From NCBI GenBank assembly GCA_037179335.1, contig JAKZHN010000065.1:1-64000 (forward strand): a stretch of DNA of 64,000 bases, given 5' to 3'. How positions within the stretch are numbered: the first letter of the stretch is position 1; each line of letters opens with the position of its first letter. The position numbers and the translations under genes are program-made. Source of the DNA: Cyclaneusma minus (Eukaryota; Ascomycota; Leotiomycetes; Marthamycetales; Marthamycetaceae). Below the pieces are notes generated by a model that had not been told where the DNA came from, did not search any database, and was given only the letters and a program-made list of their open reading frames with translations. This document shows, in pieces, positions 1 through 9,523 of this stretch.

Positions 1-38
1 GGCGCGGTGTTGATCCAGTCTTCGTCCAGGGCTAGGAA

Positions 39-66
39 GTCCGCTCGTCGAAGTCCGCTCGTCGAA
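39..66. repeat. two tandem copies of a 14-bp unit
   Basis: The 14-base unit gtccgctcgtcgaa occurs twice head to tail with no mismatch. It lies in GC-balanced DNA with no convincing gene. Frames that cross it show no recognisable protein. Confidence 0.8.
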
Positions 67-619
67 GGCCGGACGAGAGATCGTCAGAGGCGACTGGCAA
101 AGCTTCGTACACACGGCGATAGCTGAGCAGAGAGGCCCCTCGAATCCTGGAACCAGTGAAGTCCGCCACGCCGTTCGGAAAGAGGAAAGGGAAGGCCATC
201 GTAAGGAGTGGAGGCTCTGGTCGGGAAGCTCATCGATTGGGGTGGACCTGACCTCTGGAGCAGGACAACGGCGCAGCATCGCTGAGCGGGGAACGGCGCG
301 ACTGGAACCTGGGAGACTCCGGATAAGAAACCCAAGCCACAAACTCGTGTTTAGGCTGAGTATGTGGAGCCATGGGCACGTGTTGATTGTTTGAAATGGA
401 AGGAAAAAGAAGTGTAATGAGGGTCAGTATATATACCCCCAAGGCATGAAGCCTCTTGTTGTGACCACCGCTGGAATCCAGAAGAAGCAGAACAGATGTT
501 GTGAGGATTATATATCACCCGAGGAGTGAGAAGTGTGCGTTCCTAGAGCATGACGGAAAGTGAATAGACGAGGTGAGCAAACGGAGAACGTGAAAGATCC
601 ACTTGTGCCCAGATCTCCT
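67..619. other. gene-free stretch
   Basis: I see no supported gene here. Short open frames exist on both strands, including an 83-codon frame on the minus strand at 84-335, but none has a recognisable domain, and they overlap one another. The interval could be intergenic or hold untranslated sequence of a gene to the left of the window. Confidence 0.4.
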
Positions 620-1620
620 TCTTTCAGTCAAGCGGGCTGCAGCTGCAGCTGCAACTGGCCTGGTCAAAGCCTGGATGATTTCCTTATGCCCAGTCTTGCA
701 TCATTGAATGCAGTGAGCAGAACTTGCAGCTGCAGCTGTCTGGTCAAACATTGCTCTAATTCTTTGTGCGTGACCGTTCAGCATCTAGCAAACTACCTAT
801 CAAGCTGCAGAGTAAGAACAAGCTCCGTCGTTTTCTTTTGTTATTTCTGCTCCATTTTCGAGGCGGCTTGCACTTGCAAACCTATCCGTCATTCTCTGGG
901 GAAAGGCTTTGCGGAATAAAGATGAAAAGACTGATATGTGCGACGGTAGCTTGCCAGTCAAAGGAATCGCCAGCCTTTGGTGATTACTCCAGACCCAGTA
1001 AACTGCGTGGTAAGCTGGGGAGAAACCACCACATTATTTTCCTCTTATGGCTGCGGCGGAGTCTGCGGAGTCTGCAGACTTTCGGCGGGCGCTTGCACTC
1101 GAAGACCCATCTGTCATTCTGGGCTGAAAGGTCGTCGAAAGAGGAAGGAGATGAATTGCATTTGCAGCTGCAACTGCAGCTTGTAAATTGGTTTCATTCT
1201 GCTTGCCCCTGTTTTGGCCATGCTTGATCTTTCGAAGCACCCAATCGACTTTCCTAAGCAGAAGTTTTTCAGGACTGAGAGTCTGAAAGAAACGGGATGC
1301 GGAGAGAAAGAGAGCAAAATGCAGGAGTGCAGGATCAAGGAGAAAACAACTTTATTCCAGCACCATGTCCATGGCAAGTTTGAAAGCAGGCCCCCTTGCG
1401 CGAAACGGACGTGGATTGAAATCTCTGGTTTGCTCGTTTTTAGAGCATGCCGACATGCTTGAACTTTCAAAGCAGCCGATTGACTTTCCCAAGTAGAAGC
1501 TTTCAGGACGCAGGGTAAGAAAGAAATGAACTGCGGAGAGAAAGAAAGGCAGATGCCAGGGGCACAGGACCAGGGAGAGAACAATTTATTTTGTTCCAGC
1601 ACCACGTCTGCGTCCGATGG
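620..1620. repeat. degenerate direct-repeat tract
   Basis: Several imperfect direct repeats are visible. The clearest is about 150 bp long, at about 1,220-1,372 and again at about 1,453-1,610. Both copies begin with catgcttga, run through a ctttc-cc-aag-agaag core and a gcggagagaaaga core, and end at ttccagcaccaygtc. A shorter pair starts at 866 and 1,091 (gcttgcac, then tc-gtcattct). A gcagctgca-rich motif recurs near 637, 724 and 1,160. The copies differ at many positions, so this is old. A 186-codon minus-strand frame (1,674-1,114) stays open in the same frame through both 150-bp copies. Confidence 0.65.
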
Positions 1621-1859
1621 ACATCTGAAAGGAAAGCACGACACTTCCCACACCTCATGATCCCAGATCGGCACATTGGGCTTTCCTCAAAGCCACTGTG
1701 TCCGGCTTGAGGTCAGGATGAGTTCCCCCACACTCCTCAAAGAACCACTTGGCTACTTGACCCTCTCCACCTCATCGCCCGTCCATCATTGCTGCGTTTC
1801 ACTCGGCACACTTCTCCCTCCACGCAACCCCATCTCCAACTCCCAACAACTCAGCAAGA

Positions 1860-2345
1860 ATGTGCAGCTACATCTACCTCATGTGCCCACACCTCGACCA
1901 CATCGGCCCCCGCGAGATCCACCGCCTCCCCATCTCCCGCTGCGGCGGATTCATGTATCTTGCCGACAGCCCGCAAACCATCCAAAACCTCCCCACCGGA
2001 ATCTCCGAAGAAGAATTCAGAAAACTGAAACTCTGGAGATGTGGCAGACAACATGATAGTGCGACGTATGCAGGACCACCCAATCTCTATCAAGGTAAGG
2101 CTTGCAAGGCTTGTGATCGGAATGATCTGACGCCCGTGGGCGCCCATTAGATGGCCCGAAAAACTATTTTGGGAATACGGCTTGTAAGGCTTGTTTGGAC
2201 ACGGATTTCAAGTTTGAGGCCGAGTTTTTATGAGACGGTTTTTCTGACGATGAGGGGATATGCAGATGGTCCGAAGAATGAGTGGAAGGATAGGCAGTGT
2301 AGGGCTTGTTTGAAGACGGATTTTGAGATTGATACGGAGTTTTAG
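1860..2345 (+). CDS. small cysteine-containing protein with tandem alternative C-terminal modules
   Basis: I do not recognise a named family. The N-terminus (M-C-x-Y, with further Cys and His residues in the first 30 positions) resembles small fungal proteins of unknown function that may bind zinc. The frame from 1,860 runs unspliced to a stop at 2,148-2,150 (96 aa). Two good fungal introns also fit. Intron 1 is 2,095-2,150 (GTAAGG donor, CTGAC at 2,127, TAG acceptor). Intron 2 is 2,184-2,265 (GTAAGG donor, CTGAC at 2,244, CAG acceptor). Removing intron 1 gives a stop at 2,233 (105 aa); removing both gives a stop at 2,345 (115 aa). Each version ends in a C-x2-C module (KACKAC, TACKAC or QCRAC). 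All junctions are in phase 1 and keep the frame. Which version is made cannot be told from sequence, and the array could instead be duplication debris after a 96-aa gene. Confidence 0.5.
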
Positions 2346-3226
2346 GTGGGCTTGTGGACGGGAGCTTTTCCGGGGGATGGGAGCTGGATGAGTGGTGTTG
2401 CGTTGAGTTGGGTGTGGAGGGCGAGGAGGGAACAGATCTGGGATGGGAAACGGATGGTGCTTGGAGCAGTGACGTGCTTCCAGTTGAGATTTCCGCCGAC
2501 ATCGAACAATTCATCATTGCACGTCTTGCTGGAAGAAGTGTTGACTTTGAGATTGTTGTGATATTGTGTGGGTAAGGCTTGCGGTAGGTCGCATCTAGGC
2601 CATCTCGCGGTGCTCCGCGAAGGTAACTACCTATGATCTGTGCGAGTAGCCAGGAGTCATTCGGGTATCCAGGTAGCTTCCTAGGCAAGACCCCTTTCGG
2701 ATCCTCTGAAACTCGAAAATATAGCGTCCCAGATCGTCAGATACTGTCAAAGTGGTAGTCGCGAGGGCGCCGTGAGCGGAATCCGGGCCATCTCGAGGTA
2801 TTTCGAAGCGTTTGAAGTGTCTGACAATATTGCGAGTACCTAAATAGGAACGCCTCAAGATTAGTAGAAGCGCTCTTCATGACGTACAATTGTCGACATT
2901 TGGAAGCAATCGATCCGCGCGTTTGTTCGTGACGCGTGGTCATGAACCCGGAGGTCCGCGATGGAAGTCGCGTCCGGTGAAGCTCAACAGGAGGAAAGCA
3001 AGATTTCATCTCAGTCGAAACTTTTGACCACGCCGACAAAGCAAAGCTGTCCAGGAATCGCATCCTCAGATTTCCTCGAAGAAAGTGTCGCGTGCGCCAG
3101 AGTGTTGGTGAGAGAGTTGAGGTTCATGTTGCGAGACGCGAACTGAAGGTTGTCTCTTAGCGCCCCCCACACTCGGATCAACAATTCCCCGGTCCCATCG
3201 CTCGAAACCTTGTCCCAACCTCAGCC
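2346..3226. other. gene-poor interval upstream of the BolA-like gene
   Basis: No supported gene. A minus-strand frame at 2,858-2,631 (75 codons) and an overlapping one at 3,063-2,737 have plausible composition but no family I recognise. The last few hundred bases before 3,323 are C- and A-rich on the plus strand and probably contain the promoter and 5' UTR of the BolA-like gene. Confidence 0.35.
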
Positions 3227-3322
3227 TTGCACAAAAGTCAATCCCACCCGACGTCACCTCGGTCACCCATCACCAATAATTTTCAATCCACATTCACTCC
3301 CAAATCTCCAGAAAACCCTTCT

Positions 3323-3929
3323 ATGTTCCGTCGCCAACTCCTCACACTGGCACGAAGGCCGCTCTCCACAATGGCGTCTCAAACTCTCATGGAAGATGCT
3401 CTGCGCATGAAGGTGTTGATCTCCCTCCTCACCCCACCCCTCCCCTCCTCTTCTTCACCTTCACCTTCACCTTCCCAAGTACCTTTTTCAACTTTGCTAA
3501 CAAAGCGAGTACATGGCAGATCACGGAAGCCCTCAAACCAACAGCCCTAGAAATCCACAATGACTCGCATCTCCACTCGCATCACAAAGCCATGGAAGGC
3601 GTAGCGTCGAAAGAAACACATTTCCGGTACTTCCCCCCCCCCCCCCCCTTTTTTCCCCTCCCTCTCTACTCCTTAACAAATTGGCCAACAAGCTGACAAA
3701 AGCCCACCAAAACAGCGTATTCGTAACCTCCTCCGCCTTCGCAGGAAAAATGCAACCCGCGCGCCACCGCATGATCTATTCTCTAATGAAAGACGAAATG
3801 GCCAAAGAAGGCGGAATCCATGCGCTGCAGCTGCGAACCAGGACGCCAGAAGAAGAGGGGAAACAAAATGCGAGGGAGAAGGAGGAGAGGGATGGTGCGG
3901 TACCTTGCGGTTCTGCAGAGCGAGTCTGA
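3323..3929 (+). CDS. BolA family protein, probably mitochondrial (Bol1/Uvi31 type)
   Basis: Three exons are inferred: 3,323-3,412, 3,520-3,626 and 3,716-3,929 (136 aa). Intron 1 (107 bp) starts GTGTTG and has GCTAAC before its CAG. Intron 2 (89 bp) starts GTACTT, has CTGAC near its end and contains a run of 16 C. Residues 1-16 are rich in Arg and Leu with no acidic residue, like a mitochondrial presequence; Met17 could be a second start. The BolA fold follows: an EIHNDSHLHSHH segment at 41-52, then PARHRMIY at 80-87 with the family's conserved His (H83), then GGIHALQLRTRTPEEE. BolA proteins partner monothiol glutaredoxins in iron-sulfur cluster handling, and mitochondrial Bol1 supports cluster transfer to target proteins. 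The 25-residue charged C-terminal tail is longer than in bacterial BolA. Confidence 0.88.
3633..3648 (+). repeat. 16-base poly-C tract inside BolA intron 2
   Basis: An uninterrupted run of 16 C sits six bases after the donor of intron 2 and is followed by a T run. Its length is likely to vary by slippage or sequencing error, but it is intronic and does not affect the reading frame. Confidence 0.9.
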
Positions 3930-4626
3930 AGAAGTCTGAGGTGGGTCGGTGGGGAAGGTAGGAAGGTGGGAGGTGATGGGGTGGTGGGAGTGTCTGGATC
4001 TGAGGGGTGGTTTTGAGGCGTGGATGGTAAACGGCGTTTGGCGCATGAAAATGGGGCTCGGGACGGCATACGCTGTCGGGCAGATTCCAGTCTGCCAATT
4101 GGAAACTTTGAAGCCGAGTCCTACCAGATCACCCCAATTGCTATTGCTGACGCGTTCGCCCATAGTATTTCTCGTTCAGATGGAGAATCACTGGTGCCCC
4201 GCAACTCAAACCCGGCAGCCTAGTAAGTCCACGGTTCTTGAGCTTGACATCAACGTCTAGATTGCCGTGTGAGATGGACTTTGGCACTCGCGACGCGCTG
4301 AATGGCCGACATTCCACCCCGCCCGCACTGGGGACAGCCTCATGTGTGGTATGTTACTGTGTCATCGCAAGCAAAATCACCCACGATCAATCCTGAACAG
4401 CCCTTCTCGTCTACTCACTTTGCACGATACGGGGGTGAGATGATCTGGCTCGGGGGTGCGAACTGTATTTCATTTCGCAAGACACTCAAATACACGCTAT
4501 TGAGGTAAACATACCTACACTGTTTTGCTTTTCCAACTCGTTTTTTTCCAAGTCTTCTGGGACATACAACCTGCTGCTTCGAAAGATACTTCTCGAGATC
4601 GCTGGGTGCCATTCTTCGGATGCGTT
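3930..4626. other. interval between the BolA-like and GST genes
   Basis: The two genes converge here. Plus-strand frames at 3,949-4,260 and 4,302-4,508 have no recognisable domain and biased composition, so I do not call them genes. The interval probably holds the 3' ends of both transcripts. Confidence 0.4.
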
Positions 4627-5952
4627 TCACTCCAACCCCTGGTCCAGATACCACAACGCATGAACAAAATGCGATTCTCGCTCCCTTTCAAACTCATTCG
4701 GTTCCGGATCCTTCGGTGCCGAATCCTTCGGTGCCGGATCCTCTCTTGTCGTATTTGGCGGGTGCGGATCAGGGCTAGGACTTCGTTTAGGTTCTTCTGG
4801 CGCTGGTTGGGGTTGACTCCTCATCGCGAGTGACGGACTAGACGTTCTCGAGTTGGCGTGATCAGAAGGCACATGTGCTGAGTCGGCGTGCTCAGAAGGC
4901 ACATGTGCCGGGCGGCCCCTCCGATGACTCGTCGCGGCACCGAAAATCTTCGCGGCCTTCTCCTGGCTGTACCTACAAAATCTCTTCCATTTCGGATCCA
5001 GAACCTCGTAATCACCGAACGCGAATTGGCTATGCCCTTCGTCGGATTTTCGCAGTGCTTTCTGAAACGCAGGTCGCCTCAGGAGCTCGTCACGCCACCT
5101 CTTGACATGAGGAAACTTGTCGATGTCCAGGCCGCACCATTTGGCGGTGTACGCCCGTACGAAAATTGCGATATCTGCGAGTGTCAGGCTATCGCCGGTA
5201 ATGAAGGTATGGTAGGGTTGCGTCTCGGTGGGTCTCGACTGGGTGAATTGGAGTTAGACTTTGAGGTGTGTTGAAATGGTAATGCAAGATGTTTTGGAAA
5301 CAGGGAGAGACACTTACCAGGTGCCTGTTCAACACAGAGTTAAGTCGTTGACAGTCAGTTGTATAGCGCCATCTGCCCCATTTGATCTTTTCAAGTGTAT
5401 GACGATTGAAGAGGAGGGCCTGGTCCATCATAGGGCCATAGCACGCGACCTGCCACGTGAGCTGTCCGAAGAAAGTCAGAATTGCTACATCTCCATCTCC
5501 TTCACAGCTGCTCGGACGAATGCTTACCCATGATAGCTGCGTCCAATAGTCTGGAGTTTTATAGGCAGGGGAAATCCTGTGCCAGTGGTCGAAGTGGGCG
5601 GCGAGATACAGCAGACACGCATTGCTTTCGAAAACGGTCACCGTTGTACCATCGGGTTTGCAGTGTATGATGGCGGGCAACTTTCCATCAGGATTGATCT
5701 CCTTGTACCAAGGACGACGGTGCTCCCAACATGTCGTATCCACCGAGTGATATTTGTACTTGATGCTGTGCGGGTCATCAGTCGGTCTGTAGCTCAAGTT
5801 GGATGCTCACCGGGGCAGACTTACCCAAGTTCTTGGGCAGCAATGATCAGCTTGTACGGATCCGGCCATGGCGCACCGTAGATATTGATGCCAGGCTCTG
5901 GCGCTCTGCCGGATGGAGGGAAGCGGGAATAAGGCGATTCGATGACGCTCAT
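4627..5952 (-). CDS. glutathione S-transferase, Ure2-like, with long disordered C-terminal tail
   Basis: Four exons are inferred on the minus strand: 5,952-5,825, 5,765-5,528, 5,461-5,318 and 5,238-4,627 (373 aa). Introns of 59, 66 and 79 bp have GTAAG donors and CTGAT, CTGAC and CTAAC branch points. The thioredoxin-like domain starts at GINIYGAPWPDPYK (21-34). It continues with EINPDGKLPAI (65-75, with the cis-Pro at 73 of the glutathione site) and FESNACLLYL (88-97, the Glu-Ser pair that binds the gamma-glutamyl group). The alpha-helical domain includes SWLTWQVACYGPM (121-133) and GDSLTLADIAIF (185-196). The family usually ends near residue 250. Here a Pro/Ser/Glu/Lys-rich tail continues to 373 with small tandem repeats. 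The likely role is glutathione conjugation or disulfide reduction in the cytosol. An unseen intron could shorten the tail. Confidence 0.85.
4701..4914 (-). repeat. two in-frame minisatellites in the GST tail
   Basis: Near 4,857-4,914 a unit of about 30 bp occurs twice and encodes AHVPSEHADS then AHVPSDHANS in the minus-strand frame. Near 4,701-4,740 a 15-bp unit around atccttcggtgccg recurs and encodes APKD repeats. Both units are multiples of three, so copy-number change would keep the frame. Confidence 0.75.
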
Positions 5953-6224
5953 GGTGTTGAAGTTGTAGTGAGAAAGTAGGGCGAAGGCAATGCTGGTAAG
6001 TGGTTCTTTGTCGTGTATCTTCCGCTGATCACAAAAGACTGAAGAGATGATGCTGATGATATCGAGGAGCGAGTGTGTAGTAACCAAGAAGTTGTCGATA
6101 CCGATGTCGTGGGCGGAGCGAATGTGAGTACAGTATACTGTATGGAGCGATGGCTGAAGTCCACGGAGGGGAGAGACGCAACTCATGTACATGTACCTGG
6201 CAGCATCAACAAGCTTCCCATGTC

Positions 6225-6279
6225 ATTAGAGCTCTGGAAGGAAAGCGCAGACTGGACCGGAATCCAAGATGGAAGGTAA
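6225..6279 (+). pseudogene. relic of a short-chain dehydrogenase C-terminus
   Basis: The plus-strand frame reads ELWKESADWTGIQDGR and then a stop. This closely resembles the C-terminal KLWEKSAEWAGITDQN segment of the intact SDR gene on the right arm (minus strand, near 60,885-60,930). No upstream SDR sequence is visible; the preceding DNA is the 5' flank of the GST gene. I read it as the last codons of a lost second SDR. The match covers only about 15 residues, so chance or short conversion is not excluded. Confidence 0.45.
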
Positions 6280-6411
6280 GATGTGCTTTTCATTCCTACT
6301 TCTCAGTTGCTCCTGCTCTGTTCATGAGATACCACGACTATCTGGGTAAGTCATCAGCCACTCAAACACAGTACTTCTTTCCTTCGCCAGCAATACACAA
6401 GCCCTCTGCAT

Positions 6412-7050
6412 TCATAGCAACTGCTTCGTGAAGACACCCGTCGGGTCCCACTTCCTCTTCAGCGCCTTCAATTTCTCCACCCTCTCTGCACCCCGATATC
6501 GCCGTTCCAGCGCATCTTCACGATCGCAATTCGCATAATCGATGTATTTCTTATTCCTTCTGTCCCTCGCGCATTGCCTCAATAGCTTTCCTCTCAAGTG
6601 CGAGGACTTTCTCGTGGCTTTCAGAGCTCCTGTACCAAGAAAGACAATTCCTATTAAAGTTTTCAGATTCGTCGTGCTAGGTTTTCGGGGAGAGGGAAAG
6701 AGTGACGGGGAGTGACTGACAGCCAAAGGTCATGGTGACTGAACGCCGAGTCCTGAGGCGGAATCTCCGACGCTCGCGAGTACGTGCCATTCGACGCAAT
6801 ATCCTGACGCCCCGGCGTCCGGACACGTCTTGAGCAATTCCAGAAACAAGTCAGTGATTTTCAAAAATCTCTCAGTCTTGAATTCTGAGATCCCAGCGAG
6901 GCTGAAGCGTTTGAAATCGCCTTTGACGCAAACGTAGTCCAGGGAATCGCTCTGGTTCCGAAAAAAGGGAGTAGTAGCCTCGAACTGATCGGGCCCAGAT
7001 CGTAGAGGGATTGGAACACGGCAGGCGCCTTCTCAGAATGGCCTAGGTCG
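6412..7050 (-). pseudogene. broken 3' half of a berberine-bridge-type FAD oxidoreductase
   Basis: Pieces of one protein family appear in order on the minus strand but in changing frames. They are APAVFQSLYDLG (about 7,030-6,995), GDFKRFSLAGI through CPDAGASGYCVEWH (about 6,930-6,785), EIPPQDSAFSHHDLWL (about 6,775-6,725), SSESHEKVLALERKAIEAM (about 6,640-6,575), and YIDYAN through KRKWDPTGVFTKQLL with a stop (6,545-6,412). These match the substrate domain and C-terminal BBE segment of fungal FAD-linked oxidoreductases. At least three frame changes separate the pieces, and the N-terminal FAD-binding half is absent upstream of 7,050. The first piece resembles KPAAFEPFYNLAD in the intact paralogue at the right end of the window. 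One break could be an unrecognised intron, but not all of them. Confidence 0.72.
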
Positions 7051-7225
7051 GATCGCAGTCACTTCATATTTGGCAGTCGGTGGAAAGGAGGATGTATGTG
7101 AGATTTCGAATGGTCGACATGAATACCTATGCAAACACGTTTCAATGATGGTAAATTGACGGATGCTGTGTATGGAGTCTCGCGAGAATTACTTCCACCA
7201 AGATTGAGCAGAACTTCAAGAACAA

Positions 7226-8284
7226 TTATCTGACAGGAGAAGACACAGCAGCAGAGATCTCCAAGATGCTCCTCAGCTCTTCCTGGGGCGTTCTACCCAG
7301 TCCGCATTCCGTTGCTACCCCAAATTCGGGGAGGTATCTTCTTGCCACTTCAATTCTATCCTTCGTTCCCTTCTCATCACCAGCATGCACAAGGCCAAGA
7401 TAGATCTCCGTCTCTCCAAGCTGCAAGCTTTCCAACGGCTCAAAGTATGCCGCATCCGTCCTGTCTTTCGGAACCGGCATATGAAACCAATTGACATCTC
7501 TCTGCACCGCCTTCTTGACACATCCAGCCATGTCAACCAAGACACTCATATCTTTGGGTTCCAGGAAGTGTCGGTGTGCAAGGTCGCCATAGCAGAAATG
7601 AAAACCCAGTTCCACACCCGAGTCCACCGCCTGAGATAACCTGGCGAACCTGTCGATGATCCCCTCTTTCATGGGACTGAACCATGGTGTGAATATCTTT
7701 CCCTGGTTCTCTAACATCCCGAACTCAATGCAGCAGTCCCATTGAATGGCGAGGTCTTCCGCAGGTATGTGATCATGAATGCGCCGGAGCGCTTGCAGCA
7801 ACTTTTGCTCATACAATCTCTCGCATTCTGCTTGGTAAGGCGGGGCAGTGAATGTAGCAATAACTTGAATGGGAGTCGGGAGGGAGACTTGGAATCTGAC
7901 GCCCGCTGGAATAACAGACCGCTCTCTGAGATCACAAAATGTCTCATAGGAGGACAAGGCAGCCTCGTCGTATCTAGTATCAAGCAGTGAAATGGGACCA
8001 GGTGGAGCGGCTGAGCGGCCGTCGCGTACTGGTGCGTAGTCGAGGTCGACAGAGCGGAAGACGAATAGACACGGTGAGAACACTGCGGTCTGCCAAAATG
8101 TCCATTGCTGGCGTTCGCGTGTTTCCCCGTCGGGAATTCGGCGTAGACGCGGAGAGAGAGCGGCTGTCAAGGTACTGAAGGTCTCTGAGCTGGATGATAG
8201 AGGGACGCTGCCTACAAAATGAACGCCACAGGGATGTTCCGACACCTCTTCGACATGGTGATGTTGAGACTTCATGATGGCCAC
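7226..8284 (-). CDS. UROD/MetE-like protein (cobalamin-independent methionine synthase C-domain fold)
   Basis: A single uninterrupted frame of 352 aa, with a second Met at residue 4. The order of motifs fits the fungal UROD/MetE-like family, which has the TIM-barrel fold of the MetE catalytic domain: GSVPL (25-29), RIPDGE (49-54), an IQWDCCIEFG segment (180-189), GFHFCYGD (227-234), FHMPVP (267-272) and ATECGLGR (324-331). In MetE a zinc that activates the thiol acceptor is held by H-x-C, a Glu and a late Cys. Here H229, C231 and C327 match three of these, and His268 or His300 may take the remaining place. A methyl-transfer role is plausible but the substrate is unknown; such genes often lie beside secondary-metabolite enzymes. 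No intron is needed. Confidence 0.82.
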   Translation of the reverse strand: MAIMKSQHHHVEEVSEHPCGVHFVGSVPLSSSSETFSTLTAALSPRLRRIPDGETRERQQWTFWQTAVFSPCLFVFRSVDLDYAPVRDGRSAAPPGPISLLDTRYDEAALSSYETFCDLRERSVIPAGVRFQVSLPTPIQVIATFTAPPYQAECERLYEQKLLQALRRIHDHIPAEDLAIQWDCCIEFGMLENQGKIFTPWFSPMKEGIIDRFARLSQAVDSGVELGFHFCYGDLAHRHFLEPKDMSVLVDMAGCVKKAVQRDVNWFHMPVPKDRTDAAYFEPLESLQLGETEIYLGLVHAGDEKGTKDRIEVARRYLPEFGVATECGLGRTPQEELRSILEISAAVSSPVR

Positions 8285-9341
8285 TGGAAGTAGAATGAAT
8301 ATTCTGTCCTGAGGGAGGTCGCTTTCTACGAAGATGGGAATTCTAGTACTTAATAGCGGAGTTCATCGTGATGGATATTTTCCGACGTCGCATTCACTGC
8401 CTACGTACGTAAGGTTGGCTATGGGTCGGTCCCGCTTGACTCGGACTGGGCTATGGCCTTCACCGCACTCTGAAGGTTGCGTTGGAATTCCCTTAACCCG
8501 CCTGGATTGGGTCATGAATGTGACTTGGCCTGTCGCAGCTGTTTTCAACCCTGCAAGTACACGGAATTTGAAACTCCGAATCCCCGATTTGATTCTCCAC
8601 CCAGGGAAACCTAAGTAGAGTAGTTTGCTTGATTACATCTAGTCTCTTAGCAGTTCCCGATACAAGGCCTCTCATCGGCATGCTCTCAATGCGCACGTCG
8701 AGCCTAATTTCCAGATTCCTCCAGTGCGGCGCGACTTTCTTCCGTGTCCAGTTTATGTACCGAGCGAATACCGTCCTCAAGTCTGTTGAGTCTGGACTGA
8801 ATCCCATGCTTCTCAAAAGATATGGAAGCTGTAGGTATGAAGGGGGCTGACTCGGCAGAATTGCTGCAAGCATATACGCAACGCAAAAAAGCCGATTCGG
8901 AATGTATGTTACATACGCTGTACATATGCATGGAGCTTGAAGATTGAATGCTGGGTAGTGTCATAAGCCATGATCCAATTCACAGACTGGCCTTGCTTCT
9001 GGGCTTTGTGGTTTTAATTCTATTTTCTATTTCAAAATACCTCTCTTCGTGTACTTGCATGAGTGACTCTCGATCAGATGTACAGATTTGTTTTAGATGC
9101 TTAATACTGAAATCCAAAAAATTATGCTATGTGGCACGGTTCATAATATTCGCAAACATGTAGCCGGAGACTAACAGTAGTTTACCAATTCAAGTTTTAC
9201 ATCAGGCATCGGGAAAGCGAGAGCTTTTAGGGGATTCAGTTGGACGGAATGCAGTCGAACTTAAGAGAATCTTGCATTTCAATTGATCTTGCAGTTCTAA
9301 AACTCAGGAAGCCCCTGAATCGGCGATAGAGCATGAACAAT
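8285..9341. other. gene-free stretch between the MetE-like gene and the island edge
   Basis: No supported gene. Minus-strand frames at 8,873-8,493 and 8,964-8,704 overlap and have no family match I recognise. Base composition becomes more AT-rich from about 8,950. The first 150 bases beside 8,284 should contain the promoter of the MetE-like gene. Confidence 0.35.
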
Positions 9342-9465
9342 CTAGAAGTTGGCATGATCAGAGGGAATCGCTGGGACTTCGCCCTTCCACTGCTCTGTCG
9401 AATTCTTGATGAACTGACCGCCCATCTTCCGGATGTTCTTGTAGAAATCCTCTGCATCGGGATTA
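9342..9465 (-). pseudogene. C-terminal fragment of an unrecognised protein cut by the AT-rich island
   Basis: On the minus strand a frame reads NPDAEDFYKNIRKMGGQF, continues to IPSDHANF, and stops at 9,344-9,342. Its composition and codon use look like a real protein end, but I do not recognise the family. Upstream in the gene's own direction (above 9,465) the sequence turns abruptly into AT-rich DNA and the frame cannot be followed. The rest of the gene has been displaced or mutated beyond recognition. Confidence 0.5.
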
Positions 9466-9523
9466 TATTATTTTTAAATAGCTGGATTTTTAGACGAAAT
9501 TATAATAATATATATTATTAAAA

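Noticed and set aside
2164..2688. 174-codon minus-strand frame
   Set aside because: Ser/Pro-rich, overlaps the plus-strand cysteine modules whose codons and splice sites are more convincing, and shows no domain.
3673..4163. Minus-strand frames of 97 to 141 codons
   Set aside because: Antisense shadows of BolA exon 3 and its 3' flank; Pro/Ser-rich only because the plus strand is G-rich.
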